Shown: in pieces, positions 47,054-58,662 of the stretch
Layout of the letters: each line of letters begins with the position of its first letter
Numbering within the stretch: position 1 is the stretch's first letter
Assembly (NCBI GenBank): GCA_021773635.1
Contig: JAJFJV010000021.1
Location: 1 to 64,000 of the forward strand
Reading direction: 5' to 3'
DNA length: 64,000 bases
Source of the DNA: Gammaproteobacteria bacterium
GTDB lineage: Bacteria; Pseudomonadota; Gammaproteobacteria; HK1
The notes under the pieces: generated by a model
Databases searched by the model: none
What the model saw: only the letters and a program-made list of their open reading frames with translations
Told to the model about the DNA's origin: nothing
Program-made: the position numbers and the translations under genes

Positions 47054-48034
47054 ATGGCAGACATCCCCTTTCCCGCCAGCGTGGAAAAAAATATTGAGCA
47101 GGCCCTCCGTGTATTGCGGCGTGGAGGCCTCGTCGCGTTTCCAACGGAAACAGTCTATGGCCTGGGAGCCGATGCCCTCAATCGGAAAGCGGTTGCCCGT
47201 ATTTTTACGGTCAAGCAACGCCCCCCCGGACATCCCCTGATTGTGCACCTGGGCAATACCGACGACCTCGCTCTTTGGGCACGTGATATCCCGGATTATG
47301 CGCTGGCGCTTGCACGGCAATTCTGGCCCGGACCGCTTACCCTGATTCTCAAACGCACCCGGCAAGTTCCCGATGAAGTCACCGGTGGACAGGACACGGT
47401 AGGCCTGCGGGTTCCCGGGCACCCGCTGGCCCGCACACTATTGCAACGCTTTGCCGGAGGTATTGCCGCCCCCTCGGCAAACCGCTTCGGGCGTATCAGC
47501 CCAACCCGTGCCGAACATGTGCGCGCAGGGCTTGGCGGTGAAGTTGATTTTATCCTTGATGGTGGCGCCTGCGAACTGGGGTTGGAATCTACCATCGTGG
47601 ACTGCAGCCGGCCCAAGCCTCGTATCCTGCGTCCTGGGAGTATCGGCAGAGAGGCACTGGAGAACGTATTGGCTGGCGGCCTTGGCAACGGTGCAGAAGA
47701 GCTGCCGCGGGTCCCCGGCTCTCATGACAGCCATTATGCGCCCTCAATCCCACTGATCCTGGTACCACGCACCGAAATAACTGCCCGCGCACGCGCTTAC
47801 TGTGCCCAGGGGAAGCGTGTGGCGGTCCTCGCGCGACAGAAGGCACCGGCAGAAATGCCAGCCCAATGGAAAACAATGCCCGTCAACGCAGAAGACTACG
47901 GACACCGGCTTTACGCCAGCCTGCATGCCCTGGATGGGAAGAATTATGATCTGCTGCTGGTGGAAGAACCCCCTCAACTAAGTGAATGGGAGGCGGTTAG
48001 CGACCGTTTGCGACGCGCAGCATGCAAAATCTGA
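47054..48034 (+). CDS. L-threonylcarbamoyladenylate synthase (Sua5-type)
   Basis: Makes threonylcarbamoyl-AMP for t6A modification of tRNA. The 326-residue product has the YrdC/TsaC fold (GGLVAFPTETVYGLGADA, KQRPPGHPLIVHL, RQFWPGPLTLIL, VGLRVPGHPLA, APSANRFGRISPT) plus a C-terminal Sua5 domain (from about residue 215), so it is the longer Sua5 version rather than the short TsaC. TsaB for the same pathway is at 35.5 kb. No strong ribosome site precedes ATG 47054. Confidence 0.94.
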   Translation: MADIPFPASVEKNIEQALRVLRRGGLVAFPTETVYGLGADALNRKAVARIFTVKQRPPGHPLIVHLGNTDDLALWARDIPDYALALARQFWPGPLTLILKRTRQVPDEVTGGQDTVGLRVPGHPLARTLLQRFAGGIAAPSANRFGRISPTRAEHVRAGLGGEVDFILDGGACELGLESTIVDCSRPKPRILRPGSIGREALENVLAGGLGNGAEELPRVPGSHDSHYAPSIPLILVPRTEITARARAYCAQGKRVAVLARQKAPAEMPAQWKTMPVNAEDYGHRLYASLHALDGKNYDLLLVEEPPQLSEWEAVSDRLRRAACKI

Positions 48035-48121
48035 AGACAGCCCGCAAAATCCTTTATACCCCTTTCCCAGGCAGGGCTTTTGGTTATAATCACGCGCCTA
48101 TTCGCGCAATGGACATTAGCA

Positions 48122-48616
48122 ATGCCTGAACTTGTAGGCCTGATCATGGGATCTCGTTCTGACTGGGAGACCATGCGTCACGCGGCAGAAATCCTGGAGC
48201 AATTGGGGATACCCTACGAATCCCGGGTGGTCTCCGCCCATCGTACCCCCGACCTGCTCTTCGAGTACGCCGACTCGGCAGCTCAACGTGGACTTGAGGT
48301 GATCATTGCCGGTGCCGGTGGTGCCGCCCACCTGCCGGGCATGGTGGCCGCCAAAACCAGCCTGCCCATATTGGGGGTGCCGGTACAGTCACGGGCACTC
48401 AAGGGGATGGACTCCCTCCTTTCCATCGTGCAAATGCCGGCCGGCATTCCGGTTGCCACACTCGCCATTGGCCGTGCCGGCGCAGTCAATGCTGCCCTCC
48501 TCGCGGCCGCTATCCTGGGCAATAAATATCCGCAGTATCGCGAGGCGCTGGACAGCTTCCGCAATCAACAGACCGAAACCGTGTTGGCCCACTCCGACCC
48601 CTCATCTGAAGCATGA
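48122..48616 (+). CDS. purE: N5-carboxyaminoimidazole ribonucleotide mutase
   Basis: The 164-residue class I PurE converts N5-CAIR to CAIR in purine synthesis. Motifs: [20 protein letters not shown] at the N terminus, [13 protein letters not shown] and [27 protein letters not shown] 48122 gives the family N terminus. It overlaps purK by four bases (ATGA). Confidence 0.97.
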   Translation: MPELVGLIMGSRSDWETMRHAAEILEQLGIPYESRVVSAHRTPDLLFEYADSAAQRGLEVIIAGAGGAAHLPGMVAAKTSLPILGVPVQSRALKGMDSLLSIVQMPAGIPVATLAIGRAGAVNAALLAAAILGNKYPQYREALDSFRNQQTETVLAHSDPSSEA

Positions 48617-49698
48617 TTATTGGTATCCTCGGTGGCGGCCAGTTGGCCCGTATGATGGCACTGGCGGGCTATCCGCTTGGGCTGCGTTTTCGGGTGCTCG
48701 ACCCCGCACCTGATGCCTGTACCGGACACCTGGCAGAGCATATTCAGGCAGAATTCGATGACCCGGCGGCCCTGCGTAAGCTAGCCCGTGGCTGCGACGT
48801 AGTTACCTACGAGTTTGAAAATGTCCCTGCAGGGGCGCTGGAACAGCTGGAAGGCACGGTACCGCTCTATCCGCCCCCCGCGGCACTGCGATACTCCCAG
48901 GATCGCTTACGTGAGAAAGAGCTGTTTGGGCGGCTGGATATTCCTACTCCCAATCACAAGCCGGTGGACAGTCGCGATGGCCTGGAAGCTGCCGTCGCTG
49001 AGGTCGGCCTGCCCGGGGTACTCAAAACCCGGCGCCTCGGATATGACGGCAAAGGACAAACCGTGCTGCGAAAAAATGCCGATCTGGATCCGGCCTGGGA
49101 GCAACTGGGCGCGCATGCATTAATTTATGAGGCGCTCATTCCGTTTGAACGCGAACTTTCGATCATCGCCGTGCGCGGGCGCAACGGCAAGTCAGCCTAC
49201 TACCCCGTGCCCGAGAATAGTCACTGCAATGGCATCCTGCGGGAATCACGGGTTTGCCCCGGTGATCCCATGCAGCAACCGGCTGAAGAGTATGCCCAGC
49301 GTCTGCTGGATGAACTGAATTATGTGGGTGTTCTAACCCTGGAGCTTTTCCAGCTGAACGGCCAATTGCTTGCCAATGAATTTGCTCCACGGGTTCATAA
49401 TTCCGGCCACTGGAGCATAGAAGGGGCCGAAACCAGCCAGTTTGAAAATCACCTGCGCGCCCTCATGGGCCTGCCCTTGGGGAAAACCACCCCGCTGGGT
49501 CATATCGCCATGGTGAATTTTATTGGCCACCTTCCCGGCACTGCAGAGGTATTGGCCTGCGCCGGAACCCACTTTCATGGTTATGGCAAACCGGAGCGTG
49601 CGGGCCGCAAGGTGGGGCATGGAACAATCCGGGCGTCAACCGTAGAAAAACTTCAGACAGAGCTGGAGCGCCTGAAAAAACTTGCCATGCCTGAATAG
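48613..49698 (+). CDS. purK: N5-carboxyaminoimidazole ribonucleotide synthase
   Basis: The 361-residue ATP-grasp enzyme carboxylates AIR using bicarbonate and ATP, providing the PurE substrate. Motifs: [44 protein letters not shown] (ATP grasp), and [29 protein letters not shown]. It ends at a strong shared terminator, closing the purEK operon. Confidence 0.97.
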   Translation: MIIGILGGGQLARMMALAGYPLGLRFRVLDPAPDACTGHLAEHIQAEFDDPAALRKLARGCDVVTYEFENVPAGALEQLEGTVPLYPPPAALRYSQDRLREKELFGRLDIPTPNHKPVDSRDGLEAAVAEVGLPGVLKTRRLGYDGKGQTVLRKNADLDPAWEQLGAHALIYEALIPFERELSIIAVRGRNGKSAYYPVPENSHCNGILRESRVCPGDPMQQPAEEYAQRLLDELNYVGVLTLELFQLNGQLLANEFAPRVHNSGHWSIEGAETSQFENHLRALMGLPLGKTTPLGHIAMVNFIGHLPGTAEVLACAGTHFHGYGKPERAGRKVGHGTIRASTVEKLQTELERLKKLAMPE

Positions 49699-49732
49699 TT
49701 GTATTCATCTGGCACCACACCGACGACGACAT

Positions 49733-49769
49733 AAAAAAACCGCCGAACTTTCGTTCGGCGGTTTTTTTT
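49733..49769. terminator. Bidirectional rho-independent terminator between purK and pnp
   Basis: A perfect 9-bp stem CCGCCGAAC/GTTCGGCGG (49740-49748, 49753-49761, loop TTTC) with seven As on the left and eight Ts on the right can terminate both the purEK transcript and the leftward nusA-pnp superoperon. Confidence 0.93.
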
Positions 49770-49791
49770 CGGCAACTACCGGATTAGCGAT

Positions 49792-51873
49792 TTAAGCGTC
49801 GGCGTTAACCGCCTTCATACTCAGGCGTATACGGCCCTGGCGGTCTACCTCCAGCACCTTCACATCGATGTTGTCTCCCTCACTCAGCTTGTCGCTGACA
49901 TTCTCGACCCGCTCATTGGAAATCTGGGAGATATGAACCAGGCCGTCTTTACCGGGCAGGATATTTACGAAAGCGCCAAAGTCCATAAGTTTGACGACTT
50001 TTCCGTGGTAGACGGTACCCACTTCAACATCAGCAGTAATCTGCTCGATTCGCCGTACGGCCTCCTGGGCAGCGGCATTATCCGCCGAGGCAATCTTGAT
50101 CACGCCATCGTCGGTAATATCGATGCTTGCGCCGGTTTCCTCGGTAATGCCGCGGATGGTGGCACCACCCTTGCCGATCACATCACGAATCTTCTCCGGA
50201 TTAATCTGGATGGAGATAATACGCGGGGCATACTCGGACATTTCCGCCCGATGCTCGGTGAGAGCATCCGCCATACAACCAAGAATGTGTATCCGGCCTT
50301 CACGCGCCTGGGTCAGGGCATCTTGCATGATTTCCTTGGTGATGCCGTCGATCTTGATATCCATCTGCAAGGCCGTAACACCTTCCCCGGTACCCGCCAC
50401 CTTGAAGTCCATATCGCCGAGGTGATCTTCATCACCCATAATGTCGGAAAGCACCACATGGCTATCCCCTTCCTTGATGAGGCCCATGGCAATACCCGCC
50501 ACCGGCGCCTTCAGAGGGACACCGGCATCCATCATTGACAGGCTGGCACCACAAACCGAAGCCATGGAGCTGGAACCATTGGACTCGGTGATCTCCGAAA
50601 CAACGCGAATAACGTAAGGAAAATCATCGACATCCGGCATCACCGCCAGCAGACCACGCTTGGCCAGGCGCCCATGACCGATTTCCCGACGTTTGGGGCC
50701 CACGAAACGGCCAGTCTCACCCACACAGTAGGGAGGGAAATTGTAATGCAGCAGAAAATGCTCCCGACGTTCACCCTCAATGGCATCAATGATCTGTGCA
50801 TCCCGACCACTGCCCAGGGTCGTAACGACCAGTGCCTGGGTTTCGCCACGCGTAAACAATGCAGAACCATGGGTGCGTGGTAACACGCCTACCCGCGGGG
50901 TGATGGGACGAACGGTACGGCTGTCCCGCCCATCGATGCGGGCGGCACCGGAAAGAATCCGTCCGCGAACGAGATTTTTTTCCAGCTTTCCAAAGGCTCC
51001 CTTAACCGCATCTTCCGAGAGCTCTTCCGTGCCAAGCGTTGCCGCCACTTCTTTGCGTAGCGCGCTAACCTGTTCCTGGCGCGCCAGTTTGTCGACTATG
51101 TTATAGGCCTCGCCCAAGCGCTCTGCCGCGAGTGTTTCTACATGGCTGGTAAGAGCCTCATTCTCCTCCGGCGCAGTCCAATCCCAGGTAGGCTTGCCCA
51201 CCTCGGCAGCCAGCTCTTCAATCGCCTGGATTACCGCCTGCATCTGTTCGTGGCCGTGAAGCACGGCGCCAAGCATGACTTCTTCGGAAAGCTCCCGGGC
51301 TTCCGACTCCACCATCAGGACGGCATTCCTGGTACCCGCCACCACGAGATTAAGGTCTGAATCAGGTAGTTCACCGAGACCTGGATTTAACAGATATTCA
51401 CCGTCGCGATAACCGACCCGGGCAGCGCCGATGGGACCATTAAAAGGAATCCCGGAAATAGCCACCGCCGCAGAGGCTCCAATAAGGGCAGGAATGTCGG
51501 CATCGATCTCCGGGTCCAGGGAAACCACCGATGCAATCAACTGCACTTCATTCTTGAAACCCTTGGGAAACAGGGGGCGCAACGGCCGGTCAATCAGCCG
51601 GCAGGTGAGCGTTTCCTTCTCCGTCGGGCGTCCTTCGCGCTTGAAAAAGCCGCCGGGGATCTTGCCTGCCGCATAGGTTTTTTCCTGGTAATCCACGGTC
51701 AGCGGAAAGAAGTCGCGACCCGGATCCGCGGTCTTGCGACCGGTCACCGCCACCAGCACTGCCGTATCGCCCAGACTAACGAGGACTGAACCGGCGGCCT
51801 GGCGCGCAATCTCGCCGGTTTCTATGGTCAGTGTGTGATTCCCGTAAGGAATAACTTTCTTGGTTGCGTTCAT
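49792..51873 (-). CDS. pnp: Polynucleotide phosphorylase
   Basis: The 693-residue 3'-to-5' exoribonuclease of the RNA degradosome. Two RNase PH domains (first with [31 protein letters not shown]; second with [12 protein letters not shown]-type sequences), followed by KH ([22 protein letters not shown]) and S1 ([34 protein letters not shown]) domains. AGGAAC precedes ATG 51873. It lies just after rpsO, as in E. coli, and ends at the shared terminator. Confidence 0.98.
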   Translation of the reverse strand: MNATKKVIPYGNHTLTIETGEIARQAAGSVLVSLGDTAVLVAVTGRKTADPGRDFFPLTVDYQEKTYAAGKIPGGFFKREGRPTEKETLTCRLIDRPLRPLFPKGFKNEVQLIASVVSLDPEIDADIPALIGASAAVAISGIPFNGPIGAARVGYRDGEYLLNPGLGELPDSDLNLVVAGTRNAVLMVESEARELSEEVMLGAVLHGHEQMQAVIQAIEELAAEVGKPTWDWTAPEENEALTSHVETLAAERLGEAYNIVDKLARQEQVSALRKEVAATLGTEELSEDAVKGAFGKLEKNLVRGRILSGAARIDGRDSRTVRPITPRVGVLPRTHGSALFTRGETQALVVTTLGSGRDAQIIDAIEGERREHFLLHYNFPPYCVGETGRFVGPKRREIGHGRLAKRGLLAVMPDVDDFPYVIRVVSEITESNGSSSMASVCGASLSMMDAGVPLKAPVAGIAMGLIKEGDSHVVLSDIMGDEDHLGDMDFKVAGTGEGVTALQMDIKIDGITKEIMQDALTQAREGRIHILGCMADALTEHRAEMSEYAPRIISIQINPEKIRDVIGKGGATIRGITEETGASIDITDDGVIKIASADNAAAQEAVRRIEQITADVEVGTVYHGKVVKLMDFGAFVNILPGKDGLVHISQISNERVENVSDKLSEGDNIDVKVLEVDRQGRIRLSMKAVNADA

Positions 51874-51909
51874 GAGTGTTCCTGTAGTCAGCGACGAAGG
51901 ACGGGCGCT

Positions 51910-52179
51910 CTACTTGCGCAGGCCCAAGCGGGAAATCAGTGAGCGATAACGCTCAGCATCATTTTTATTCAGGTAATCCAGCAACTTGCGCCGCTTACTC
52001 ACCATTTTCAACAAACCCTGCCGGGAATGATGATCATGGATATGGGTGCGAAAATGCTCCGTGAGGTAGCTGATGCGTTCAGAAAGCAGGGCCACCTGTA
52101 CTTCTGTTGAACCCGTGTCGCCAGGAGCCTGCTGATATTCCTGAACGATGGTACTTTTATCCTCGGTATTAAGAGCCAT
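51910..52179 (-). CDS. rpsO: 30S ribosomal protein S15
   Basis: The 89-residue primary 16S rRNA-binding protein of the small-subunit platform; its motifs [51 protein letters not shown] are diagnostic. The ATG at 52179 fits the conserved length. The AT-rich gap after truB (52180-52309) probably contains a separate rpsO promoter, as in E. coli. Confidence 0.98.
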   Translation of the reverse strand: MALNTEDKSTIVQEYQQAPGDTGSTEVQVALLSERISYLTEHFRTHIHDHHSRQGLLKMVSKRRKLLDYLNKNDAERYRSLISRLGLRK

Positions 52180-52309
52180 TTTCTCGATTCCCGTTATTGC
52201 GCCTAAATGCTGAATTCCAAAATGGGCGGGATGCTTGACCAATAAGCAAACCTGACCCAACCTATTACATTAACTTATATTTATAACAAATTGTTTTTAC
52301 AAACTTTAA

Positions 52310-53224
52310 CTAATTAGTTGCGAGCAGTTTTCTTGGGGCGATTTTACCATCTGCCTGCACCTCGCCCACTCCAAGAAAGCACGCCTTTCCGGCATATATC
52401 CTGACCCACCCCCGTGTCGGGGCATGAGGGACCAGTATTGCCTGCCCCTGACGCAGGTAGTAGGCCATATCGTCAGACAAATTCACATCGGGCCAACCCG
52501 GCAAGGCTGTGTCCATGGGCAGCAGAAGCTTGTCCAGAGCCTCCATACCCTCCTCGGCCGGCTGTTCCAATGCCGCCAGCGTTACCATCTGCTCCGCAGC
52601 AAAAGGACCTGAAGCAGTACGTCTCAAGGCCGCAAGGTGGGCGCCACAACCCAAAGCGTCACCAATATCCTCGCCCAGGGTGCGTATATAGGTTCCCTTG
52701 CTGCAGAACACCTCAATACCCACCCGATTTTCCGACATTTCCGTCAGCTTCAGTTCCTTGATGGTCACTGGTCGCGCCTTGCGCTCCACCACCAGGCCCT
52801 GATGAGCCAGCTTGTACAAACGTTGTCCCTTGATCTTGAGCGCCGAGTGCATGGGAGGAATCTGTTCAATTTCCCCCCGGAAGGTTTCCAACACCTGTTC
52901 CACATCATGGCGGGACAGAGCAGGAACTGCCCGCTCCTGTATCACCTCTCCTTCCGTATCACCGGTGTTCGTCTTGACGCCCAAATGCAGTACGGCTTCA
53001 TAACGCTTGTCCGCATCGAGCAAAAAGCCCGAGAGCTTGGTTGCCTCACCAAAACAAATGGGCAGCAAACCACTCGCCTGACGATCCAGACTACCGGTAT
53101 GTCCTGCCTTGCGGGCCCGGTACAAGCGTTTTAAGCGCTGTAAAACCGCATTGGAACCAACACCCAGGGGCTTATCCAGGAGCAAAATTCCATGCACGTT
53201 GCGGCCTTTTTGCCGACGTCCCAT
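52310..53224 (-). CDS. truB: tRNA pseudouridine-55 synthase
   Basis: The 304-residue enzyme makes pseudouridine 55 in the T loop of tRNAs. Motifs: GILLLDKPLGVGSNAVLQRLKRLY, GHTGSLDRQASGLLPICFGEATK with the catalytic Asp, RYEAVLHLG and CSKGTYIRTLGEDIG; the C-terminal PUA-like domain completes the length. It starts three bases after the rbfA stop, with its GGAGG ribosome site inside the rbfA coding end. Confidence 0.97.
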   Translation of the reverse strand: MGRRQKGRNVHGILLLDKPLGVGSNAVLQRLKRLYRARKAGHTGSLDRQASGLLPICFGEATKLSGFLLDADKRYEAVLHLGVKTNTGDTEGEVIQERAVPALSRHDVEQVLETFRGEIEQIPPMHSALKIKGQRLYKLAHQGLVVERKARPVTIKELKLTEMSENRVGIEVFCSKGTYIRTLGEDIGDALGCGAHLAALRRTASGPFAAEQMVTLAALEQPAEEGMEALDKLLLPMDTALPGWPDVNLSDDMAYYLRQGQAILVPHAPTRGWVRIYAGKACFLGVGEVQADGKIAPRKLLATN

Positions 53225-53227
53225 GGC

Positions 53228-53623
53228 TTAGCTTTCCTCCACCGGATCTATCGGGTCTTCCCGTTCCCCGGCACGCCCTGAGTCTGCCTGGTCCACCAGC
53301 GCCCAAAGGCGTTCCGCCTCTTCCTCTTTATGGTCATAGCGGAACACCAGTTCTGGCGCCATGCGTAAACGCATACGCCGCGCGATGCCACTGCGCAAAA
53401 ACCCCGATGCCTTTTTCAGCGCCGTTGCCACCTCACCCGCATCTGCCTTTTCTGGCAACACGTAAAAAATGATGGCCCGTTGGAGGTCGCGGGCGACTTG
53501 CACATCGGTTACAACCAATTGCCGCAAGCGCTCGTCGTGTACTTCCTGATGCAACAATTCGGCGGTTTCCCGACGCAACTGCAATGCGATCCGATCAGAC
53601 CGGCCGAATTCTTTAAAACCCAT
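53228..53623 (-). CDS. rbfA: Ribosome-binding factor A
   Basis: The 131-residue 30S assembly factor has a KH-like fold: RSDRIALQLRRETAELLHQEV, LVVTDVQVARDLQRAIIFYV, and a C-terminal acidic tail. It sits between infB and truB as in most Gammaproteobacteria. A 57-bp gap precedes it. Confidence 0.95.
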   Translation of the reverse strand: MGFKEFGRSDRIALQLRRETAELLHQEVHDERLRQLVVTDVQVARDLQRAIIFYVLPEKADAGEVATALKKASGFLRSGIARRMRLRMAPELVFRYDHKEEEAERLWALVDQADSGRAGEREDPIDPVEES

Positions 53624-53680
53624 ATAAATCAGAAGCCTGCATTAACAACCAAAGAGCTCTTCACTATAAGCTGCTCGCGC

Positions 53681-56266
53681 TTACAGGCTTCTTTCTACCT
53701 CAACTCGTTCATAGACTTCGATCTGGTCACCGGCCTTGATATCGTTGTAATTCTTGACCCCGATACCGCATTCAACACCAGATTTCACTTCGTTGACGTC
53801 ATCCTGGAAGCGCCGCAGTGACTCCAGCTCACCTTCATAAATCACTACATTGTCACGCAACACGCGGATAGGATTGCTGCGTTTGACTGTACCCTCGGTA
53901 ACCATACAACCGGCAATCGCACCAAACTTGCGGGCGCGGAAGACATCCCGTACCTCCGCAATACCCGTGATCTCCTCCTTGAGTTCGGGCGAAAGCATGC
54001 CTGAGGCCACCTGCTTGACGGTATCGATAACATCATAAATAACGCTGAAGTAATTCAGGCTGATGCCCTCAGCCTCGATCAGACGGCGGGCGGTTGCGTC
54101 AGCCCGGACATTGAAACCAAACATCATGGCCTTCGAGGCGATAGCAAGATTAACGTCACTTTCATTAATGCCGCCGGTACCGCTGGCCACCACCGAGATG
54201 CGTACTTCATCGGTAGAAAGCTGGGTTACCGCATCATTCAGGGCCTCCACCGAACCCTGCACATCGGCCTTGATAATCAACGGCAGAATAGAGCTCTCAC
54301 CCGCACCCATCTGGGCAAACATGTTTTCCAGTTTGGAGGCCTGCTGACGGGCAAATTTACTCTCTCTGTATTTGGTTTGCCGCTGGGTCGCCAACTCGCG
54401 CGCCTTACGTTCATCAGCCACTACGACCATGGAATCGCCAGCCCCTGGCGGGCCCGACAAGCCAAGCACCTCGACCGGGGTAGATGGCCCCGCCTCGCGC
54501 AAATCCCGACCATTTTCATCAAGCAGGGCACGCACACGACCAAATTCCCGTCCCACCAGAACCACATCGCCCTTGAGCAATCGTCCCTGCTGTACCAGCA
54601 GGGTTGCGACTGCGCCACGTCCACGATCGAGGCGAGACTCCACCACGATACCCGTGGCGGGCCCTTTATCCCGCGCCGTTAGTTCCAGCAATTCCGCCTG
54701 TAACAACACGGCATCCAGCAGCGCATCGACACCCTCGCCGGTGATTGCCGAGACGTCGATAAACATGGTGTCACCGCCCCAGTCCTCGGGTATAACCTCC
54801 CGGCTCGAGAGCTCTTGGCGGACCTTGTCGGGATTGGCATCTGGCCGATCAATCTTGTTAACCGCCACCACCAGCGGTACTTCCGCCGCACGGGCGTGCT
54901 GGATGGCCTCCTCGGTCTGCGGCATAACGCCGTCATCCGCTGCCACCACCAAAATAACGATGTCGGTTGCCTTGGCGCCACGGGCTCGCATCGCGGTAAA
55001 AGCGGCATGTCCCGGGGTATCCAGAAAAGCGATCTCTCCCTTTGAGGTCTTAACTTTGTAGGCACCAATATGCTGGGTAATACCGCCCGCCTCGCCCGAT
55101 GTCACCTTGGACTTGCGCAGGTAATCGAGTAACGAAGTTTTGCCGTGATCAACATGCCCCATCACGGTCACTACCGGTGCCCGGGGCGCTGCCTCTCCAC
55201 CCTCTTCCTCGCTCGCCTGAAGCACTTCCTCTTCGAGCGCATCGCTGCGCATTAGCTTGACCTTGTGACCCATTTCCTCGACCACTACGACTGCTGTTTC
55301 CTGATCGATGGATTGATTGATGGTCACCATGCTGCCGAGGTTCATCAGAGTACGAATGACCTCTGGTGCCTTGACCGACATTTTCTGCGCCAGTTCACCG
55401 ACGGTCAGGGTTTCAGGAATACTGACTTCACGCACCACCGGCTCGGTGGGTGCCTGAAAGGTATGGGCGCCAGGAGCCGCCCGCACGGCCACTCGCCGGG
55501 AACCCTTTTTCCGCCGCCGACCACTCTTTTGTGCCGCAACGTGAAGTTCTTTGGGGCGATCCGCCCTTTTGGCCCCGCCACGCGCGCGACGTGAATCAGA
55601 CTTTGCCGAGGTCGCCTTTTCGGAGGGAGGCTGAACGATTTCTGGAACAACCTTCTTAGGTTCAGAAGCACCCTTCTTCGTTTCAGGAATGACTTTTTCG
55701 GGTGTTTTGGCTGCAGGCTCTTCTTTTCCCGTCTCGGGAGCCACAGCCTTGGGTGCCGGCTTGCGGCGAGGCTTTGGCGGGGGCGGGGGCTCCTTTGCAC
55801 GAGCCTCTTCTTCGGTGCGGAGCGTCTCGTCCAGTTCCTGCTGCCTGCGCTTGGCCTGATCGTGCAGATCCCGCTTCGCAGCCTCCATGCGTTCGCGAAC
55901 ACCCTTGTCTTCCGTCAGGGTCTCCGTCTTGCCCGCCTGTGCCGTTCCGCGCACAAAGGTTCTCTTCTTCCGAACCTCCACGGTCACAGTCTTGCTCCGT
56001 CCCACGGTGCGTGTCGTTGGGGGAACCTTAATCTCGCTAACGGATTTCCGTTTCAGGACAATCTTTTTCCTAGCCGGAGTTTCTCCAGCTTGCTTCCCCT
56101 TGCCGTGCAATTGACGCAGATAGGAGAGCAATATCCCCTTGTCCTTGTCGTTGACAGGCTCATCAGCCTTACGCTGGGAAAGACCGGCCTCTTTTAGCTG
56201 CACCAGCAGCCGATCCAGCGGGGTTCCTACGCTTTCGGCCAACTGTTTTACGGTCACTTCAGCCAT
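53681..56266 (-). CDS. infB: Translation initiation factor IF-2
   Basis: The 861-residue GTPase brings the initiator tRNA to the 30S subunit. It has the IF2_N domain ([25 protein letters not shown]), a long charged linker rich in Lys/Glu/Pro/Ala (residues ~80-280), a second IF2_N, the G domain ([34 protein letters not shown]) near residue 370, and the C-terminal domains that bind fMet-tRNA. It begins three bases after the nusA stop. Confidence 0.98.
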   Translation of the reverse strand: MAEVTVKQLAESVGTPLDRLLVQLKEAGLSQRKADEPVNDKDKGILLSYLRQLHGKGKQAGETPARKKIVLKRKSVSEIKVPPTTRTVGRSKTVTVEVRKKRTFVRGTAQAGKTETLTEDKGVRERMEAAKRDLHDQAKRRQQELDETLRTEEEARAKEPPPPPKPRRKPAPKAVAPETGKEEPAAKTPEKVIPETKKGASEPKKVVPEIVQPPSEKATSAKSDSRRARGGAKRADRPKELHVAAQKSGRRRKKGSRRVAVRAAPGAHTFQAPTEPVVREVSIPETLTVGELAQKMSVKAPEVIRTLMNLGSMVTINQSIDQETAVVVVEEMGHKVKLMRSDALEEEVLQASEEEGGEAAPRAPVVTVMGHVDHGKTSLLDYLRKSKVTSGEAGGITQHIGAYKVKTSKGEIAFLDTPGHAAFTAMRARGAKATDIVILVVAADDGVMPQTEEAIQHARAAEVPLVVAVNKIDRPDANPDKVRQELSSREVIPEDWGGDTMFIDVSAITGEGVDALLDAVLLQAELLELTARDKGPATGIVVESRLDRGRGAVATLLVQQGRLLKGDVVLVGREFGRVRALLDENGRDLREAGPSTPVEVLGLSGPPGAGDSMVVVADERKARELATQRQTKYRESKFARQQASKLENMFAQMGAGESSILPLIIKADVQGSVEALNDAVTQLSTDEVRISVVASGTGGINESDVNLAIASKAMMFGFNVRADATARRLIEAEGISLNYFSVIYDVIDTVKQVASGMLSPELKEEITGIAEVRDVFRARKFGAIAGCMVTEGTVKRSNPIRVLRDNVVIYEGELESLRRFQDDVNEVKSGVECGIGVKNYNDIKAGDQIEVYERVEVERSL

Positions 56267-56269
56267 CTG

Positions 56270-57802
56270 CTATTGCCCTTTGCCTGCGCTGTCTTGGCCG
56301 TCGTCCTCAAACCAGGACGCACGTGCTGCCATAATCAATTCGCCCGCAAGAGAAGGCTCTATATCGGAGATTTCAACCAGCTCATCCACAGACTGCTCAG
56401 CAAGGTCTTCCTTGCTAACCACGCCCTGTTCGGCAAGCTGGTGTGCCAGTTCCGAATTCATCCCCTCAAGTTCAAGCAAGTCTTCCGCGGGTTCTGACCG
56501 CTCCTCGGTGGCAATTTCGCGGGTCAGCAAAATATCCTGTGCCCGGGTCCGCAGCTCATTGACGACCTCATCATCAAATTCTTCAATCGCCTGCATCTCC
56601 TCAAGCGGAACGTAGGCAATTTCCTCCAGGGTAGAAAAACCCTCCTGAGTGAGAATTATCGCAACCTCCTCATCAACATTGAGCTGGTCTTTGAACTTGG
56701 CAACGATTTCGTCCGCCTCGGCCTCACTCTTTTCCGCTGCCTGGGTCTCGTCCATGACGTTGAGTTTCCAGCCGGTCAACTGACTTGCCAGGCGTACGTT
56801 CTGGCCACCGCGGCCTATGGCCTGGGCCAGTTTTTCCTCCTCCACAGCAACATCGATGGAATGGGATTCTTCATCCACAACAATGGAAACCACCTCGGCG
56901 GGTGACATGGCGTTGATGACGTACTGGGCCGTACTTTCGTCCCAGAGAATGATATCCACGCGCTCACCACCCAGTTCATTTGACACCGACTGCACCCGGG
57001 AACCACGCATACCCACGCAGGCCCCCACCGGGTCAATCCGCGCTTCCAGGCTGCGCACACCAATCTTTGCCCGTGAACCCGGATCCCGTGCCGCACCTAT
57101 TATTTCGATTAAGCCATCGCCGATCTCCGGCACTTCGATACGAAATAACTCAATCAGTAGTTCCGGCGCCGTGCGGCTGACAAATAGCTGGGGACCACGC
57201 ATTTCTGCGCGCACCTCCCGTAGATAGCCACGCACCCGGTCACCCGGGCGCAATGCCTCGCGTGGAATCATTTCCTCGCGGGAGATCAATGCCTCGGCAT
57301 TGCCACCCAGATCAAGAATGACGTTGCCCCGATCCATGCGCTTGACCACGCCGTTGATGATCTCGCCAACCCGGTCCTGATAAGCCTCGACTACCTGCGC
57401 ACGCTCTGCCTCGCGAACCTTCTGCACGATAACCTGCTTGGCTGTCTGCGCGGCGATGCGCCCGAAGCTGACTGACGCCATGGGCTCTTCAATAAATTCT
57501 CCCAGTGCTATTTGGAGATGTTCAGCTTGCGCCTGACTCAGGGGAATCTGGCGGTCCTCCTCCAATTCCGGGATTTCACCGTCCTCGTCCGCCTCGGGGT
57601 TATCCGAAACCACTTCCCAACGGCGAAAGGTATCGTAATCCCCACTTTCACGGTCGATAGCCACGCGCACATCAATATTTCCGCGTTCACGCTTCTTGGT
57701 AGCGCTCGCGAGAGCGGCTTCGATAGCCTCGAATATGATGTCCTCGGCAATGCCCTTTTCGTTCGAAACAGCTTCGACGACCAGGAGTATTTCTTTTGCC
57801 AT
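56270..57802 (-). CDS. nusA: Transcription termination/antitermination factor NusA
   Basis: The 510-residue product has the N-terminal RNA polymerase-binding domain ([27 protein letters not shown]), an S1 domain ([44 protein letters not shown]), two KH domains ([49 protein letters not shown]) and two C-terminal acidic repeats ([43 protein letters not shown]). ATG 57802 is used; a TTG two codons upstream is an alternative. The gene follows rimP in the superoperon. Confidence 0.98.
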   Translation of the reverse strand: MAKEILLVVEAVSNEKGIAEDIIFEAIEAALASATKKRERGNIDVRVAIDRESGDYDTFRRWEVVSDNPEADEDGEIPELEEDRQIPLSQAQAEHLQIALGEFIEEPMASVSFGRIAAQTAKQVIVQKVREAERAQVVEAYQDRVGEIINGVVKRMDRGNVILDLGGNAEALISREEMIPREALRPGDRVRGYLREVRAEMRGPQLFVSRTAPELLIELFRIEVPEIGDGLIEIIGAARDPGSRAKIGVRSLEARIDPVGACVGMRGSRVQSVSNELGGERVDIILWDESTAQYVINAMSPAEVVSIVVDEESHSIDVAVEEEKLAQAIGRGGQNVRLASQLTGWKLNVMDETQAAEKSEAEADEIVAKFKDQLNVDEEVAIILTQEGFSTLEEIAYVPLEEMQAIEEFDDEVVNELRTRAQDILLTREIATEERSEPAEDLLELEGMNSELAHQLAEQGVVSKEDLAEQSVDELVEISDIEPSLAGELIMAARASWFEDDGQDSAGKGQ

Positions 57803-57863
57803 AATCAATTCACCGTATACCGCAAAAATTTATGCGGGTTTTGCGGGCCACTGTTAGCCACGA

Positions 57864-58352
57864 TTAGTGCTTCTTGTTATTTTTCTTGCCCAGGTTAGCC
57901 AGCAGATGTGCACGCGCTATCTGCTCCACAGGAAAAGTCTCTTCCTCTCCATCATCCAGCAATAAACGAACTACTCCCGCATCGCAGGCCATAATCACGC
58001 CCTTGTACTTGCGCCGCCCGCTCAAGGTATCCGGAAAGCGTGTCTGCAGATGGATCCTCTCACCTGCAAATCGTTCATAGTGCTCGGCACGAAACAGCGG
58101 ACGCTCGATCCCCGGGGAAGACACCTCCAGCGCATAATTCCCGGGAATGGGGTCTTCCACGTCCAGGATGCCGCTGATTTGATGGCTAACCCGCGCGCAG
58201 TCATCGACAGAAATACCGTCAGCCTGCTCGATATACACCCGTAATACCGGCGCCCCACTCTGGATGTGTTCAATCCCCAGCAACTCATAACCCATGGCAA
58301 CAACGGCCGGTTCCAACAATGCGTACAAGCTGTCCTGTCTGTCTGCTGCCAT
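57864..58352 (-). CDS. rimP: Ribosome maturation factor RimP
   Basis: The 162-residue 30S assembly factor: LEPAVVAMGYELLGIEHI, CARVSHQISGILDVEDPIPGNYALEVSSPGIERPLF (diagnostic) and a C-terminal SH3-like domain. The start ATG 58352 has GAGGAC upstream and matches family length. It is the first protein gene after the initiator tRNA. Confidence 0.97.
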   Translation of the reverse strand: MAADRQDSLYALLEPAVVAMGYELLGIEHIQSGAPVLRVYIEQADGISVDDCARVSHQISGILDVEDPIPGNYALEVSSPGIERPLFRAEHYERFAGERIHLQTRFPDTLSGRRKYKGVIMACDAGVVRLLLDDGEEETFPVEQIARAHLLANLGKKNNKKH

Positions 58353-58507
58353 CCTGCTGTCCTCGCCGGAACGGGATACATCCCTCCCGACAACACTTCC
58401 CCAGCGACCATAAAAACAAAAAAATGGGCGCAAGGCCCACTTCCAACCAGCCCTGTAAGCGGCTGATAAATATAAATTTTACCTAACAGGCGCCGCTCTA
58501 ACTCAAC

Positions 58508-58526
58508 AAAAAACCCCTGACGGGGC
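58508..58526 (-). terminator. Weak hairpin plus T run after the initiator tRNA
   Basis: CCCC/GGGG (58514-58517 and 58522-58525) with a 4-base loop is followed on the minus strand by six Ts. With only four pairs it may attenuate rather than stop transcription into rimP-nusA, or it may be a processing site. Confidence 0.45.
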
Positions 58527-58533
58527 AATTAGT

Positions 58534-58610
58534 TGGTAGCGGGGGCAGGATTTGAACCTGCGACCTTCGGGTTATGAGCCCGACGAGCTGCCAAACTGCT
58601 CCACCCCGCA
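58534..58610 (-). tRNA. Initiator tRNA-fMet (CAT)
   Basis: A 77-base tRNA with anticodon CAT. Initiator identity rests on three consecutive G-C pairs in the anticodon stem (CGGGCTCATAACCCG) and the unpaired first base. Here bases 1 and 72 are T and T (mismatch) where E. coli has C and A. CCA is encoded (58534-58536). It occupies the metY position ahead of rimP-nusA-infB. Confidence 0.95.
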
Positions 58611-58625
58611 TCAATTAGGAGGCGC

Positions 58626-58654
58626 ATTCTAACCCTCGGGATGGCCCACAGCAA
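58626..58654 (-). promoter_or_regulatory. Sigma70-type promoter of the initiator tRNA and nusA operon
   Basis: On the minus strand TTGCTG (58649-58654) and TAGAAT (58626-58631) are separated by 17 bases, placing the start of transcription about 10 bases before the tRNA. It lies between the radical SAM gene stop (58663) and the tRNA. Confidence 0.78.
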
Positions 58655-58662
58655 GACGAATT

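Noticed and set aside
54372-55061. 229-codon plus-strand frame inside infB
   Set aside because: Antisense shadow of infB; low-complexity Ser/Thr/Arg translation.
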